DNA of 64,000 nucleotides from Arthrobacter subterraneus (GTDB lineage: Bacteria > Actinomycetota > Actinomycetes > Actinomycetales > Micrococcaceae), in NCBI RefSeq assembly GCF_900099735.1, contig NZ_FNDT01000006.1:1-64000 (forward strand), written 5' to 3'. The notes beneath the pieces were generated by a model, which did not search any database, was not told where the DNA came from, and worked only from the letters and a program-made list of their open reading frames with translations. The position numbers and the translations under genes are program-made. The stretch's first letter is position 1. Each line of letters starts with the position of its first letter. Positions 16,206-23,602 of this stretch are shown piece after piece.

Positions 16206-17585
16206 ATGACACAGACAACGTTCACCCGCCAGCTGGCGCACCACATTACGAGCAGCCCGCGCATGACGCCGGAAGTATCATCCTGGATGAGGCTGCTGCT
16301 CCTGGACTATTTCGCGGTTACGGCCGGCGGAGCCGACCGCGATTCGGCCCAGGCTGTCCGCTCAGCGTTCACCCTCAGCCTGGAACGGACCCAGCATTTC
16401 CCGGCCGCACTTCATGGGGCAGCAGGCTTCGCGGCAGTGGAGGATGCAGCCCTGATCAATGGTGTCACAGCGCACGGGCTCGAACTCGACGATACGTTTG
16501 AGGAGTCCTCCCTCCACCCCGGCGTCGTCGTCTTCCCTGCCGTGTTGGCGATCGCCGACCGCGACGGGCAGTCTGTCGACGCCGTGTTGACCGCAGCGGC
16601 GATTGGATACGACGTCATGTGTTCTGTCGGTGTCCTGCTGGGCGCGCGCGCGAGTTACGCGCGCGGCTTCCACCCAACCGGCATCGCCGGCGCGCTGGGA
16701 GCTGCCGCCGCGGCAGCGGCTCTGCTCGACCTCAGCGAGGACCAGGCTGCGCACGCCCTGGGCCTCGCCGCGAACATGGCTGCGGGATCCCTCGAATTTC
16801 TTTCCGACGGTTCCTGGACCAAGCGCCTCAACGCCGGCCATGCCGCGGCGACCGGGATGCGCGCGGCGAAACTGGCTGCAGCCGATTTCAACGCCCCAGC
16901 GACAGCGTTGGAAGGACGCGACGGCTTCCTGCGGCAATACGGGGAAGGGCTTCCGGAGGGGCGGGAACTGTGTTTGGAGTTCGGTCGCGGCGCACTGGAC
17001 ACGTCCATCAAGTTCTACCCCTGCTGCCGGTACATGCACGGAAATATCGACTTACTGCGGGATATCCATGACGAAAATCCGGGGATCGGGCTCGGGGATG
17101 TTGCCGAAATCCGCGTCGGCGTCATCAAGGCCGGGGCGTCGCTAGTCTCCGAGCCGGCCGAGCGGAAGCTCACGGTGGGAACGCCGGTGGACGCCCAGTT
17201 CAACATGCCGTTCGGCGCCGCCATAGCCCTGGCAACGGGACGCGCGACGGTCGACCAGTTCGACGACGCACCGCAGGTTGCACGGGATCTCAGGGAGTGG
17301 ATGGAGAAGGTCACCTGCTACACCAGTGATGCACTGGAATCAGCCTTCCCCGCGCGATGGGAAGCCGAGGTCAGCGTTCGGCTCACCAACGGAAATCTGA
17401 TCGAGAAGTCGGCGGCGGCTTTCCGCGGCGCACCTCAGGACCGGGCCAGTTGGGCGGATATCGTGGCGAAGGCAGAAGGGCTCATTGGCGCCGCTGCGGC
17501 AGGGAGCCTCGCAGCATCGATCGAGCTGATGGAGGCGCAGGGGCCGATGACCGGCTCGGTGCACCTCGTGGTGGAGCCTGTCTAG
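16206..17585 (+). CDS. MmgE/PrpD-family protein (dehydratase/decarboxylase fold)
   Basis: A 459-residue MmgE/PrpD protein; the ATG at 16206 has AAGGAA 5 bases upstream. Family motifs are intact: HGLELDDTFEESSLHPG (catalytic Asp/His region), FHPTGIAGALGAAAAAA, SWTKRLNAGHAAATG, KFYPCCRYMHGNIDLL and AQFNMPFGAAIAL. Known members are 2-methylcitrate dehydratase, cis-aconitate decarboxylase (itaconate-forming) and iminodisuccinate epimerase. No prpB/prpC is present, so methylcitrate-cycle function is unlikely. A hydration/dehydration or isomerisation step on a C5 dicarboxylate is the best guess. Last gene of the second operon. Confidence 0.85.
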   Translation: MTQTTFTRQLAHHITSSPRMTPEVSSWMRLLLLDYFAVTAGGADRDSAQAVRSAFTLSLERTQHFPAALHGAAGFAAVEDAALINGVTAHGLELDDTFEESSLHPGVVVFPAVLAIADRDGQSVDAVLTAAAIGYDVMCSVGVLLGARASYARGFHPTGIAGALGAAAAAAALLDLSEDQAAHALGLAANMAAGSLEFLSDGSWTKRLNAGHAAATGMRAAKLAAADFNAPATALEGRDGFLRQYGEGLPEGRELCLEFGRGALDTSIKFYPCCRYMHGNIDLLRDIHDENPGIGLGDVAEIRVGVIKAGASLVSEPAERKLTVGTPVDAQFNMPFGAAIALATGRATVDQFDDAPQVARDLREWMEKVTCYTSDALESAFPARWEAEVSVRLTNGNLIEKSAAAFRGAPQDRASWADIVAKAEGLIGAAAAGSLAASIELMEAQGPMTGSVHLVVEPV

Positions 17586-18089
17586 GGAAAAGTCACGGTC
17601 GAACCACGGACGCACTCGCCAACCTTCTCCTCGGCGCCGGCGCACCGGCCCGGACGAGCAGGTCATCACCGTTCATCGCGGTCCTATGGTCCGGCGAAAG
17701 TGTCCGGCGCGGTGCATCCGTTCGGGTAGCCGGCTATGCTCGATGAGCATTTCCCCGGGGACCAAGAGCTGGGAGCGGATCGCATCCAGATAGTTCTGAA
17801 CAGCAGCAAGCTCCTCAACCACGAGCCGAATCACCGACCCGCACGCTGGGGATCGGCAGGCGACCAAAATGGCAGAAAACCCCTTCTGACTAGGTGTTTT
17901 GTTTTGCCGATATGCGTGATTACGTCAAGTAAGCCACGGGAGGGGTCTATTCGCTCTTCCAAGTCAGGCCGAGCAGCCCAAAGGCATGATTGATGGCGTC
18001 ACTTTGTGGTGGAGTTCCTCCATCTTGATGTCCCGTAGCTGCGGACTGAGGACACCGTCGCCTGGACTTTCAAAGACCTCAGGCTGGGG
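17586..18089. other. 504-bp gap after the C5 island
   Basis: Holds at most one doubtful small frame (17673-17867, minus). Base composition falls from 17870 to 18000 (TTTTGTTTTGCC), marking the boundary between the catabolic island and the toxin-antitoxin patch. I see no terminator hairpin, RNA gene or repeat here. Confidence 0.4.
17673..17867 (-). CDS. Doubtful small ORF, 64 residues
   Basis: Translation contains a helix-like stretch (IRLVVEELAAVQNYLDAIR) of natural composition, while the opposite frame does not look coding. No ribosome site stands out. It could be a remnant of a larger gene. Not recognised. Confidence 0.25.
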   Translation of the reverse strand: MVACRSPACGSVIRLVVEELAAVQNYLDAIRSQLLVPGEMLIEHSRLPERMHRAGHFRRTIGPR

Positions 18090-18383
18090 TCAGCGAGGCT
18101 TGTAGATGCTGGATCGATGTTCGATGCGATGAACGTACAAGATGTGCTCTTCAACATCGAGCGTGAACAGCACGCGGTAGTCGCCCCGGCGTGCTGTGCG
18201 CAGTCCCAAGAGTTCATTCGTCAGCGGCTTGCTGAGCCGGTGAGGATTGTCGGCCAGAGCTCCAGTGACGAATTCGACGATCGCGGTGGCAGCTTTCTCG
18301 GGCAGCTGGCGGAAGCCCTTCAGCGCGGGACTGGTGACTTCGACTTTCCATAGACCTCGGTCGTTAGATGGTGTCTCACTCAC
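18090..18383 (-). CDS. RelE-family toxin
   Basis: Type II toxin of the RelE/ParE superfamily, 97 residues, usual length. It is a ribosome-dependent mRNA endonuclease in characterised RelE proteins. The pattern WKVEVTSPALKGFRQLPEKAATAIVEFV, LRTARRGDYRVLFTLD and ILYVHRIEHRSSIYK is diagnostic. It keeps the C-terminal basic and His/Tyr residues (Arg in RRGDYR, His/Arg in HRIEHR, Tyr in IYK) that RelE enzymes use. It starts inside the antitoxin stop (4-base overlap), the classical antitoxin-toxin order. Intact, so presumably active. Confidence 0.92.
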   Translation of the reverse strand: MSETPSNDRGLWKVEVTSPALKGFRQLPEKAATAIVEFVTGALADNPHRLSKPLTNELLGLRTARRGDYRVLFTLDVEEHILYVHRIEHRSSIYKPR

Positions 18384-18655
18384 CTGGGAGGTAGCCCAAA
18401 CTCACGGCGCAGGTCTTCGCCGCTGACCGTGTTGTTTTCCGCGATGTCGCGTTTGGCCTGCTCCAGGTCTTCTCTGATGCTCGGCTGCGAGAGCCAATGG
18501 ATCGTTTCCTGAAGTGACTCCAGATCGTCAGCGGACATCAGAACCGCCGACGGATGCCCGTGACGGGTGATCTGGATGATTTCATGGGTCTTATCGGCTT
18601 CATCCACCAAGGACGAGAGCTTGTCTTTCGCTTCACTCAGGGGAACTGTCTTCAT
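18380..18655 (-). CDS. Phd/YefM-family antitoxin
   Basis: Antitoxin partner of the RelE protein, 91 residues. The N-terminal Phd/YefM DNA-binding fold (MKTVPLSEAKDKLSSLVDEA, then IIQITRHGHPSAVLMSADDLESLQ) is followed by an acidic, helical toxin-neutralising tail (SIREDLEQAKRDIAEN). First gene of the pair. The palindrome at 18679-18693 lies directly upstream and is a likely autoregulatory site. Confidence 0.92.
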   Translation of the reverse strand: MKTVPLSEAKDKLSSLVDEADKTHEIIQITRHGHPSAVLMSADDLESLQETIHWLSQPSIREDLEQAKRDIAENNTVSGEDLRREFGLPPR

Positions 18656-18678
18656 AGTGGAACTTTAGCTCGACTTCT

Positions 18679-18693
18679 GGCTATGGCATAGCC
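18679..18693. promoter_or_regulatory. Palindromic operator of the toxin-antitoxin operon
   Basis: GGCTATG-G-CATAGCC, perfect 7-bp arms around one base, 24 bases before the antitoxin start. Position and symmetry fit Phd/YefM-type conditional autorepression. Confidence 0.5.
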
Positions 18694-18792
18694 CGATTTT
18701 TAGCCGATAGTTACCGTTGTGTCAGCTAAACCCTTGATTATTGCATCCGATACACGGTCACCAGTAGTAGTCTGCGTATCTCATCAGATGGA

Positions 18793-18933
18793 TCACCAGT
18801 GCCCTCTTGCGCAGCGTTTTGGGCTCCACCAGCGACTTGCCGATACCGGGTTGATCTGCAGGTGCTCCGGTATCCATATCCAGGTGGAATATGTCTCCTT
18901 GTGGGTGTTGTCGGATTTCACCACGTTGTTCAT
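18793..18933 (-). CDS. Doubtful small ORF, 46 residues
   Basis: Reads MNNVVKSDNTHKETYSTWIW onward, with protein-like composition, in the otherwise empty gap between the toxin-antitoxin pair and the secreted-protein pseudogene. No ribosome site or homology is evident. It may be a remnant. Confidence 0.22.
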   Translation of the reverse strand: MNNVVKSDNTHKETYSTWIWIPEHLQINPVSASRWWSPKRCARGHW

Positions 18934-18977
18934 CGGAGTCGGATCATTTGCCGGAAGGGCGAAGGCCGAGCGCGTAC

Positions 18978-19698
18978 CTACTTGCTAGATGGGAAGGCCG
19001 TGATCAGCTGCCGGGAGCTACCGCGGCTGATAGAGACGTTGCAATACTTGGTGGAAATAATTTTCCAGGTGCGCTTGTCGCGGATCTGTATCGGAGCCTT
19101 GAACTCGTAGGTGTTCCTTGTCCCGTTGTTTGCGACGGAGGAGGGCCACTTGAGGCACTGGTTGATTGACCAGTCTGCGAAGTCCCGCCAGTTCGATCCG
19201 ACGAGCCCGCCCAAGCTGCCCCAGTCGTTACTGTGCCTGAGTTTGATGTGCCGGTAACCGTAGTTGTTGTTTCCGCACTTCAGGGGAGAATTTCCTGCTG
19301 CAAGATTCAAGTAGCTGACGTAGTTGCGGGAGAATGTCCTGACGGTCTTTGATTCTTTATCAAAGGTTCCACAAGCCGCCCAGATCGTCGTGGTCGTGGA
19401 CATTGTCGAGTGAGTTTCTGTGCTGCTGGTGGTGGTGCCACCACGTAAGGGAACTGGCTCGTAAACCCCCGGGATATTCCCAACCGGGGGTGTGTAGACC
19501 TCTCCGTTGATCAGTGCCTCATATGTGAAACCCGAGGGGACATCAAGCAAATCGAACTCCGCCAAGTAATCATTGCCATTAGGGCAGCACCTCCTCCTCT
19601 GGCACAGGTGCGACTTCCGTCGCAGCACTGGGCGCGACCCCTGAGGACATGAGTAAAACCGTGGTGACGATTGCGGAGAGGAACCCAGAGCGCTTCAT
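18978..19698 (-). pseudogene. Frameshifted secreted protein
   Basis: The ATG at 19698 opens a frame with a Sec signal peptide (MKRSGFLSAIVTTVLLMSSG, then VAPSAATEVAP), which stops after VPEEEVLP. The adjacent frame continues NGNDYLAEFDLLDVPSGF to the stop at 18978. Removing one C from the CCC run at 19582-19584 joins the two as VLP-NGNDYL. The mature part has a Thr/Ser stretch, four cysteines and many Tyr/Trp residues. No known domain was recognised. Either a pseudogene or an assembly error. Confidence 0.6.
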
Positions 19699-19849
19699 GA
19701 GCAGACCAATCTTCAGGATTGGGCCTTGCCTTTGTGCAGGTGTGATTCACGGAACATATCCGGAGAGCAAGCAAATCCATTCACGAACCGGTATAACATC
19801 CCTGTAACGATCGATTTCGCTATTCACCCATCGGCACCAGGAGCCGGAA

Positions 19850-20375
19850 ATGGCAATTCCAACACCTACCGAGCGGCGGGTCGTTCGTCTGTTCCTCGGC
19901 CATGCAGAATCTCCGCTGTGGGCGGCCGGAGGGCCAATTAGTTATGAGGATAGCCACCTGAGCTCGCAGCTGATTGAGGATCTTCGATCTTGGGAAGCGT
20001 CTTTCTACGGCGGAGGCGCCCGTGGTTCGGATGTTGTTGCTTCCGGCCAAGAGCTGGGGCGACGCCTTGCCTCAGAATTGGGCCACAGGTTCGTTGTGTC
20101 TGTCGATCGCATGGAGGGCGTCCCCGAAATGATTCGAGTAAAAAACTGCTTCGGTTCCAGAGGCGGAGAAGGCATTTGCCGCGAGGTTCGAGTCGGAACA
20201 AGTCTTACTTGACATAATCACACGCATATCGCAAGCCACGTCGCTAGCCGGAAGGGGAGTCGTGGCCCGGGAATCTCTCCCCAGAATTGGGCGCGTAAAA
20301 CTCCCGCTCTCCGCCAAGAAGCCGCTCGGCCTTCCCCTGGTTGTCCGACCGTTCCCTGTTCAAGGGCTGCGGTGA
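19850..20375 (+). pseudogene. Frameshifted hypothetical gene
   Basis: Starts MAIPTPTERRVVRLFLGHAE and is coding-like up to MEGVPEMIRVK. There an A6 run (20140-20145) shifts the frame. In the shifted frame the sequence goes on KTASVPEAEKAFAARFESEQ to a stop at 20373-20375. Deleting one A restores a single protein of about 175 residues. It overlaps the 3' end of the DUF1016 pseudogene on the other strand by about 130 bases. Not recognised. Confidence 0.5.
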
Positions 20376-21341
20376 TGGCTGCTGGAGAAGGGAGGGCGGC
20401 GCGTTCTCTGCTGGAAGGGTGTCGTAGGTGTACGAGGTGACAGCGATGGGTTGGGAGGAGCCGTCGAGCGCATAGCGGACGGTTGGGTCGTGCTTTGAGC
20501 CACAGATGAGGATCCCTACGGTCGGCGCCATGCCGGGGAACTTGACCATGTCATTGACAGCGGCCACGTAGAAGTTAAGCTGTCCCAGATGTTCGGGTTT
20601 GAACTTCCCCGATTTGAGTTCGACAACGACGAACCTGTTGGTCGGGACGTGAACGAGCAGTAGGTCGATGTAGAAGTCGTCGCCTTCGACGTCGAGGTGG
20701 TACCGGCGGCCGTAAAAGGCAAAGCCCGGCCCGAACTCAGCCAGCGTTTGGGACATGCGCTGTGTCATGGCCTCCTCGATGGCTATTTCTTCCGCCTCTG
20801 CGGTCAGTCCGAGGAAATCCAGGACCAAGGGTTCCTTGGCGACGTTGCGGGCAAGTTCGGCGCCGTCGGATGGAAGGCGTGCCTCCAGGTTGTTGGGAGC
20901 AGCTCCGATGCGTCGGTGGAGTCCGGTGGCGATCTGATGCTGCAGAATCTCGAGCTTCCAGTTATGTTCGACCGCGCGTTCTCCGTACCAGTCGCGGATT
21001 GCGGGGTCTTTTAGCTTGAGCAGTTCGATGATGTGCCCCACGGCAGGGCACCAACACGACCACGGACGGCGGGATCCGAGAAGTCCCAGGCCGCTGCGAA
21101 AGACCTCATATAGAACAGGTTGGAGCGGGAAAAACCGCGCATATGCGGAAAGCTCGCCTTGAGATCTGCCGCGAGGCGCTGCAGCACCTTGCTCCCCCAC
21201 GGTTCTTGTGCCTGACGCTGCAGTAGGGTTGCGCCGATTCCCCAGTACATTTCGATCATCGCGCGCGGAGGTGACCAGTTCCTTCAGAGAATCAAGGGTG
21301 CCGGCATAGCCGGCGGGCAGGTCTGGCTCGATTATGGACAC
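20244..21341 (-). pseudogene. DUF1016 (YhcG-like) PDDEXK nuclease, broken
   Basis: Putative nuclease with an N-terminal DUF1016_N helical/winged domain and a C-terminal PDDEXK domain. A GTG at 21341 opens LDSLKELVTSA. Then about 10 codons plus a frame are missing before MIEMYWGIGATLLQRQ (other frame, near 21260). A one-base loss in TGGGGCAC (about 21037) returns to the first frame at HIIELLKLKDPAIRDWYGERA. The C-terminal half is intact and keeps the nuclease residues (Asp in FYIDLLLVHV, Glu/Lys in VVVELKSGKF, then GQLNFYVAAVND). It is non-functional as a full protein unless the sequence contains errors. Confidence 0.8.
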
Positions 21342-21390
21342 ATCCCACCCTGATCGCCTAGTACCGCGGGCTCCTGGTCCATAGGCCTCA

Positions 21391-21420
21391 CCGATTGTAC
21401 AAAGTTCTTTGGACAATTGG
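21391..21420. repeat. Imperfect palindrome upstream of DUF1016 copy 1
   Basis: CCGATTGTACAAAG (21391-21404), TT, CTTTGGACAATTGG (21407-21420): 14-base arms with 2 mismatches around a 2-base centre. It shares CAAAG-NN-CTTTGGAC with the perfect palindrome 22 bases further on. Confidence 0.6.
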
Positions 21421-21442
21421 TGCTGGTAGTGCTGTTCGTCTT

Positions 21443-21472
21443 CGGTTAGTCCAAAGAACTTTGGACTAACCG
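21443..21472. repeat. Perfect palindrome upstream of DUF1016 copy 1
   Basis: CGGTTAGTCCAAAG (21443-21456), AA, CTTTGGACTAACCG (21459-21472): 14-bp perfect arms with a 2-base centre. It lies between the DUF1016 pseudogene and the Xre/MbcA-like gene, about 100 bases before the DUF1016 start. Confidence 0.75.
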
Positions 21473-21496
21473 GTCGAGGTCTTCTGAATCCACCCG

Positions 21497-21889
21497 TTAG
21501 CCTGCTGCAGTGAAGGCCCGGGCTGCTGTCAGCACCGACTGTGCCGCATCCTCGAGCTGGCCTTCGCGCAGCATTCGCGCCGGCGGGACATCGTCCAGCT
21601 GCGGGTTCATGCCCTGGAACCACGCCTGGACCACGGAGCGGGAATCACGCTCGGCCAGCAGGGCAGCCACATGGTACGCATGCCGCAACCGGGTCATCAC
21701 TTCGGCTGAAGGCTTCCGCTCACCGTCAGCCCACTGGCGGACCGCCCGGGTTTCCTTCACCGAGCCGATGTAGGCCACCAGCTTCACACCCAGGATGTCG
21801 CGTAGGCCGCGCACCAATTCGCCATCCGGAAGCCGGACGGAATCCTGGTGTGCCTTCAGCCCTCCACGTATGCCTGCAACCTCCGTCAT
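21497..21889 (-). CDS. Xre/MbcA/ParS-like antitoxin-type protein
   Basis: A 130-residue protein with an HTH-like N-terminal half (LVRGLRDILGVKLVAYIGSVKETRAVRQWADGERKPS). Its C-terminal helix and turn pattern, RSVVQAWFQGMNPQLDDVPPARMLREG, is that of the toxin-binding DUF2384 domain (W-F-x-G-x-NP-L...P...L). Such proteins normally accompany a RES-domain toxin, but none is adjacent. It lies upstream of the DUF1016 pseudogene on the same strand, with the palindromes in between. Role unknown; orphan antitoxin or regulator. Confidence 0.65.
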   Translation of the reverse strand: MTEVAGIRGGLKAHQDSVRLPDGELVRGLRDILGVKLVAYIGSVKETRAVRQWADGERKPSAEVMTRLRHAYHVAALLAERDSRSVVQAWFQGMNPQLDDVPPARMLREGQLEDAAQSVLTAARAFTAAG

Positions 21890-22039
21890 GGTTCCATGCT
21901 CCCATGCAGGCCCCTCGCATTAAAAGTAGAATCACAGGCTAAATCACATGCTACGAAACGCGATAATTTCGGTCTTACCTAGGACACCACCTCTGCGGCC
22001 AAGAAAACGTGGACTGGCAGGATCCCTCACCGCACGTGG

Positions 22040-22270
22040 CTACTCGGCTGTGTTTCCTTGAGCGGCGGGCAACTGCTGGCTGCATTTCGCTTGGGCTTGA
22101 ACTATCCCATCACGCACAGCGGCCCGCACTACGCCATACAGCACGTAGAAGAAGATGCCTGCACAGACAAGGCCTAAGACAATTGTGTTGAGCGGTCCAG
22201 CGTCCACCCCATGACCATATCCTGCGCTCCGCCCGTAACTGCAAGGACAATCTGGATTCAACGCGTGCAC
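22040..22270 (-). CDS. Small single-span membrane protein
   Basis: Contains one clear membrane helix (NTIVLGLVCAGIFFYVLYGVV) followed by AAVRDGIVQAQAKCSQQ, a pattern I have seen in small actinobacterial membrane proteins. The ATG at 22270 gives 76 residues. A GTG near 22207, just before DAGPLNTIV, is an equally good start and would give about 55 residues. Function unknown. Confidence 0.5.
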   Translation of the reverse strand: MHALNPDCPCSYGRSAGYGHGVDAGPLNTIVLGLVCAGIFFYVLYGVVRAAVRDGIVQAQAKCSQQLPAAQGNTAE

Positions 22271-22340
22271 TTCGCCGCAAGACTCAGAAGGAGCGGGTGG
22301 TCTCGGATGGAAAGGTGCGTGCGATTTACCGGCTTGTCTC

Positions 22341-23123
22341 TCAGGAAAATGGGAGTCTAATTCTCTTCAGCTCGATGACCACGTACCGGAGTTGTTCGAT
22401 GTGGAAGAACAACAAGGCCACGTAGTAGTCATCACCATCGACGTCGAAGTGCACCTGGCGGCCGACGAACGAAAAGCCCGGGCCCAACTCCCGGAGCGTC
22501 TCGGTGATGCGGCTCGTCAGGGCATTTTCTAGGTCGCGTTCGGCGACCTCACCGGACAGACCGAGGAACTCGAAATTATAGGGGTCCTTAGCCATCTGCT
22601 GGGCAAGTTCAGAGTCCGGAGCTGCGAGCTGACGAGTGAAATTCGATGGCGCCGTACCGGTGCGTTCCATCGACTGATTCATCATCATGTTCAGCAGCAC
22701 GTTCCGGGACCAACCGTGTTGGACGGCTGCAGCCGCATACCAGTCCCGTTCCTCGCCGGTGGCGGCCTTGTCCAAAATCATGCGGATATGGCCCCACCGC
22801 AAATGTGCCACAACCTGTGGCACATTCTCAGCCGCACCCCAAGCCCGAACCATCGCAGTCATGTACTGCAGGTTCCGGTATGACAGACCCTTCATATCGG
22901 GAAAAGAAACGGCAAGATCGGCTGCCAGCCGTCTGATGACTCCTGTCCCCCAGCCCTGACTCGTCTGGCGGGCGAGAATGTCCTTACCCAGCGACCAGTA
23001 AAGCTCGATCACCAAGGTGTTGACAGTTCGCTGCGCCTGGATGCGCGCACCAGTGATCCGCGCCCTCAGGGCTTCCAGCAAGTCAACATAATCCGCAGGA
23101 AGGTCGATTTCTGAAGAGACCAT
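22341..23123 (-). pseudogene. DUF1016 (YhcG-like) nuclease, 3'-truncated
   Basis: Starts MVSSEIDLPADYVDLLEALR. The DUF1016_N domain is complete (QRTVNTLVIELYWSLGKDIL, WGTGVIRRLAADL, NLQYMTAMVRAW, VPQVVAHLRWGH). The nuclease domain breaks off after YVVIELK, where unrelated RIRLPFS and a stop follow. Relatives continue for roughly 80-100 residues more. The first catalytic Asp is also replaced (YYVALLFFH where copy 1 has FYIDLLLVH). Probably nuclease-dead. An 11-bp palindrome is embedded in the coding sequence at 22802-22826, and a 14-bp one lies 19 bases before the start. Confidence 0.8.
22802..22826. repeat. Palindrome inside the DUF1016 coding sequence
   Basis: AATGTGCCACA (22802-22812), ACC, TGTGGCACATT (22816-22826). 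Perfect 11-bp arms. On the coding strand it encodes NVPQVVAHL, a conserved stretch of the DUF1016_N domain. The arms equal those of the upstream palindrome at 23142-23172 over ATGTGCCACA. Confidence 0.7.
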
Positions 23124-23141
23124 TCCTCAACCCTGTCTACC

Positions 23142-23172
23142 GCAGATGTGCCACAGGATGTGGCACATCTGC
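23142..23172. repeat. Long palindrome upstream of DUF1016 copy 2
   Basis: GCAGATGTGCCACA (23142-23155), GGA, TGTGGCACATCTGC (23159-23172). Perfect 14-bp arms with a 3-base centre, 19 bases before the DUF1016 start codon. Same core as the orphan palindrome at 3778-3806. Confidence 0.8.
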
Positions 23173-23239
23173 AGCCGACAAACGAGGACGATCCTTCACC
23201 GCACCCGTGGGCAGTGTTTATGGGGCTCGATTGTGGTGT

Positions 23240-23602
23240 CTAGCTTGGTTGGATTGTTTTCCACGTGTGGGCGAGGAGCCCTTGGGCTTCGGTGAGTGTG
23301 AGCCCTTGCCTGTTAGCCCTTTCGGCCAGTGTTTGGGCTGCCTTGATGAGCGGTTCGGTGGTGGCGTGCCCAGGATTGACCCGGGTTCCTGCCGCGCGTG
23401 CGGTACGGATGAGTCCTGCACTTTCGAGCTCTTTGTAGGCTTTGCCCACTGTGCCGGGTGCTACTCGGAGGTCAGCGGCGAGTTGCCTGACCGGCGGGAG
23501 CTTCGTGTCGGGCGTGAGTTGCCCGGCCTGTATCTGCGCTGCCAGTTGGGAGCGGATCTGTTCGACGGGTGAGATTGTTGATGAGGGGTCGACGTTTATC
23601 AT
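23240..23602 (-). CDS. GntR-family regulator, YtrA type
   Basis: Short GntR regulator of 120 residues without a separate ligand domain, as in YtrA. Winged helix: SPVEQIRSQLAAQIQAGQLTPDTKLPPVRQLAADLRVAPGTVGKAYKELESAGLI. The tail of about 40 residues is helical (dimerisation). YtrA-type regulators sit in operons with membrane or ABC-transport genes. Here the gene starts inside the end of the membrane-protein gene (4-base overlap) and likely represses that operon through the repeat at 24658-24679. Confidence 0.88.
   Translation of the reverse strand: MINVDPSSTISPVEQIRSQLAAQIQAGQLTPDTKLPPVRQLAADLRVAPGTVGKAYKELESAGLIRTARAAGTRVNPGHATTEPLIKAAQTLAERANRQGLTLTEAQGLLAHTWKTIQPS

Noticed and set aside
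21391-23172. Palindromes considered as a CRISPR array or origin iterons
   Set aside because: There is no regular repeat-spacer pattern, the sequences differ between sites, and no cas or rep gene is present.
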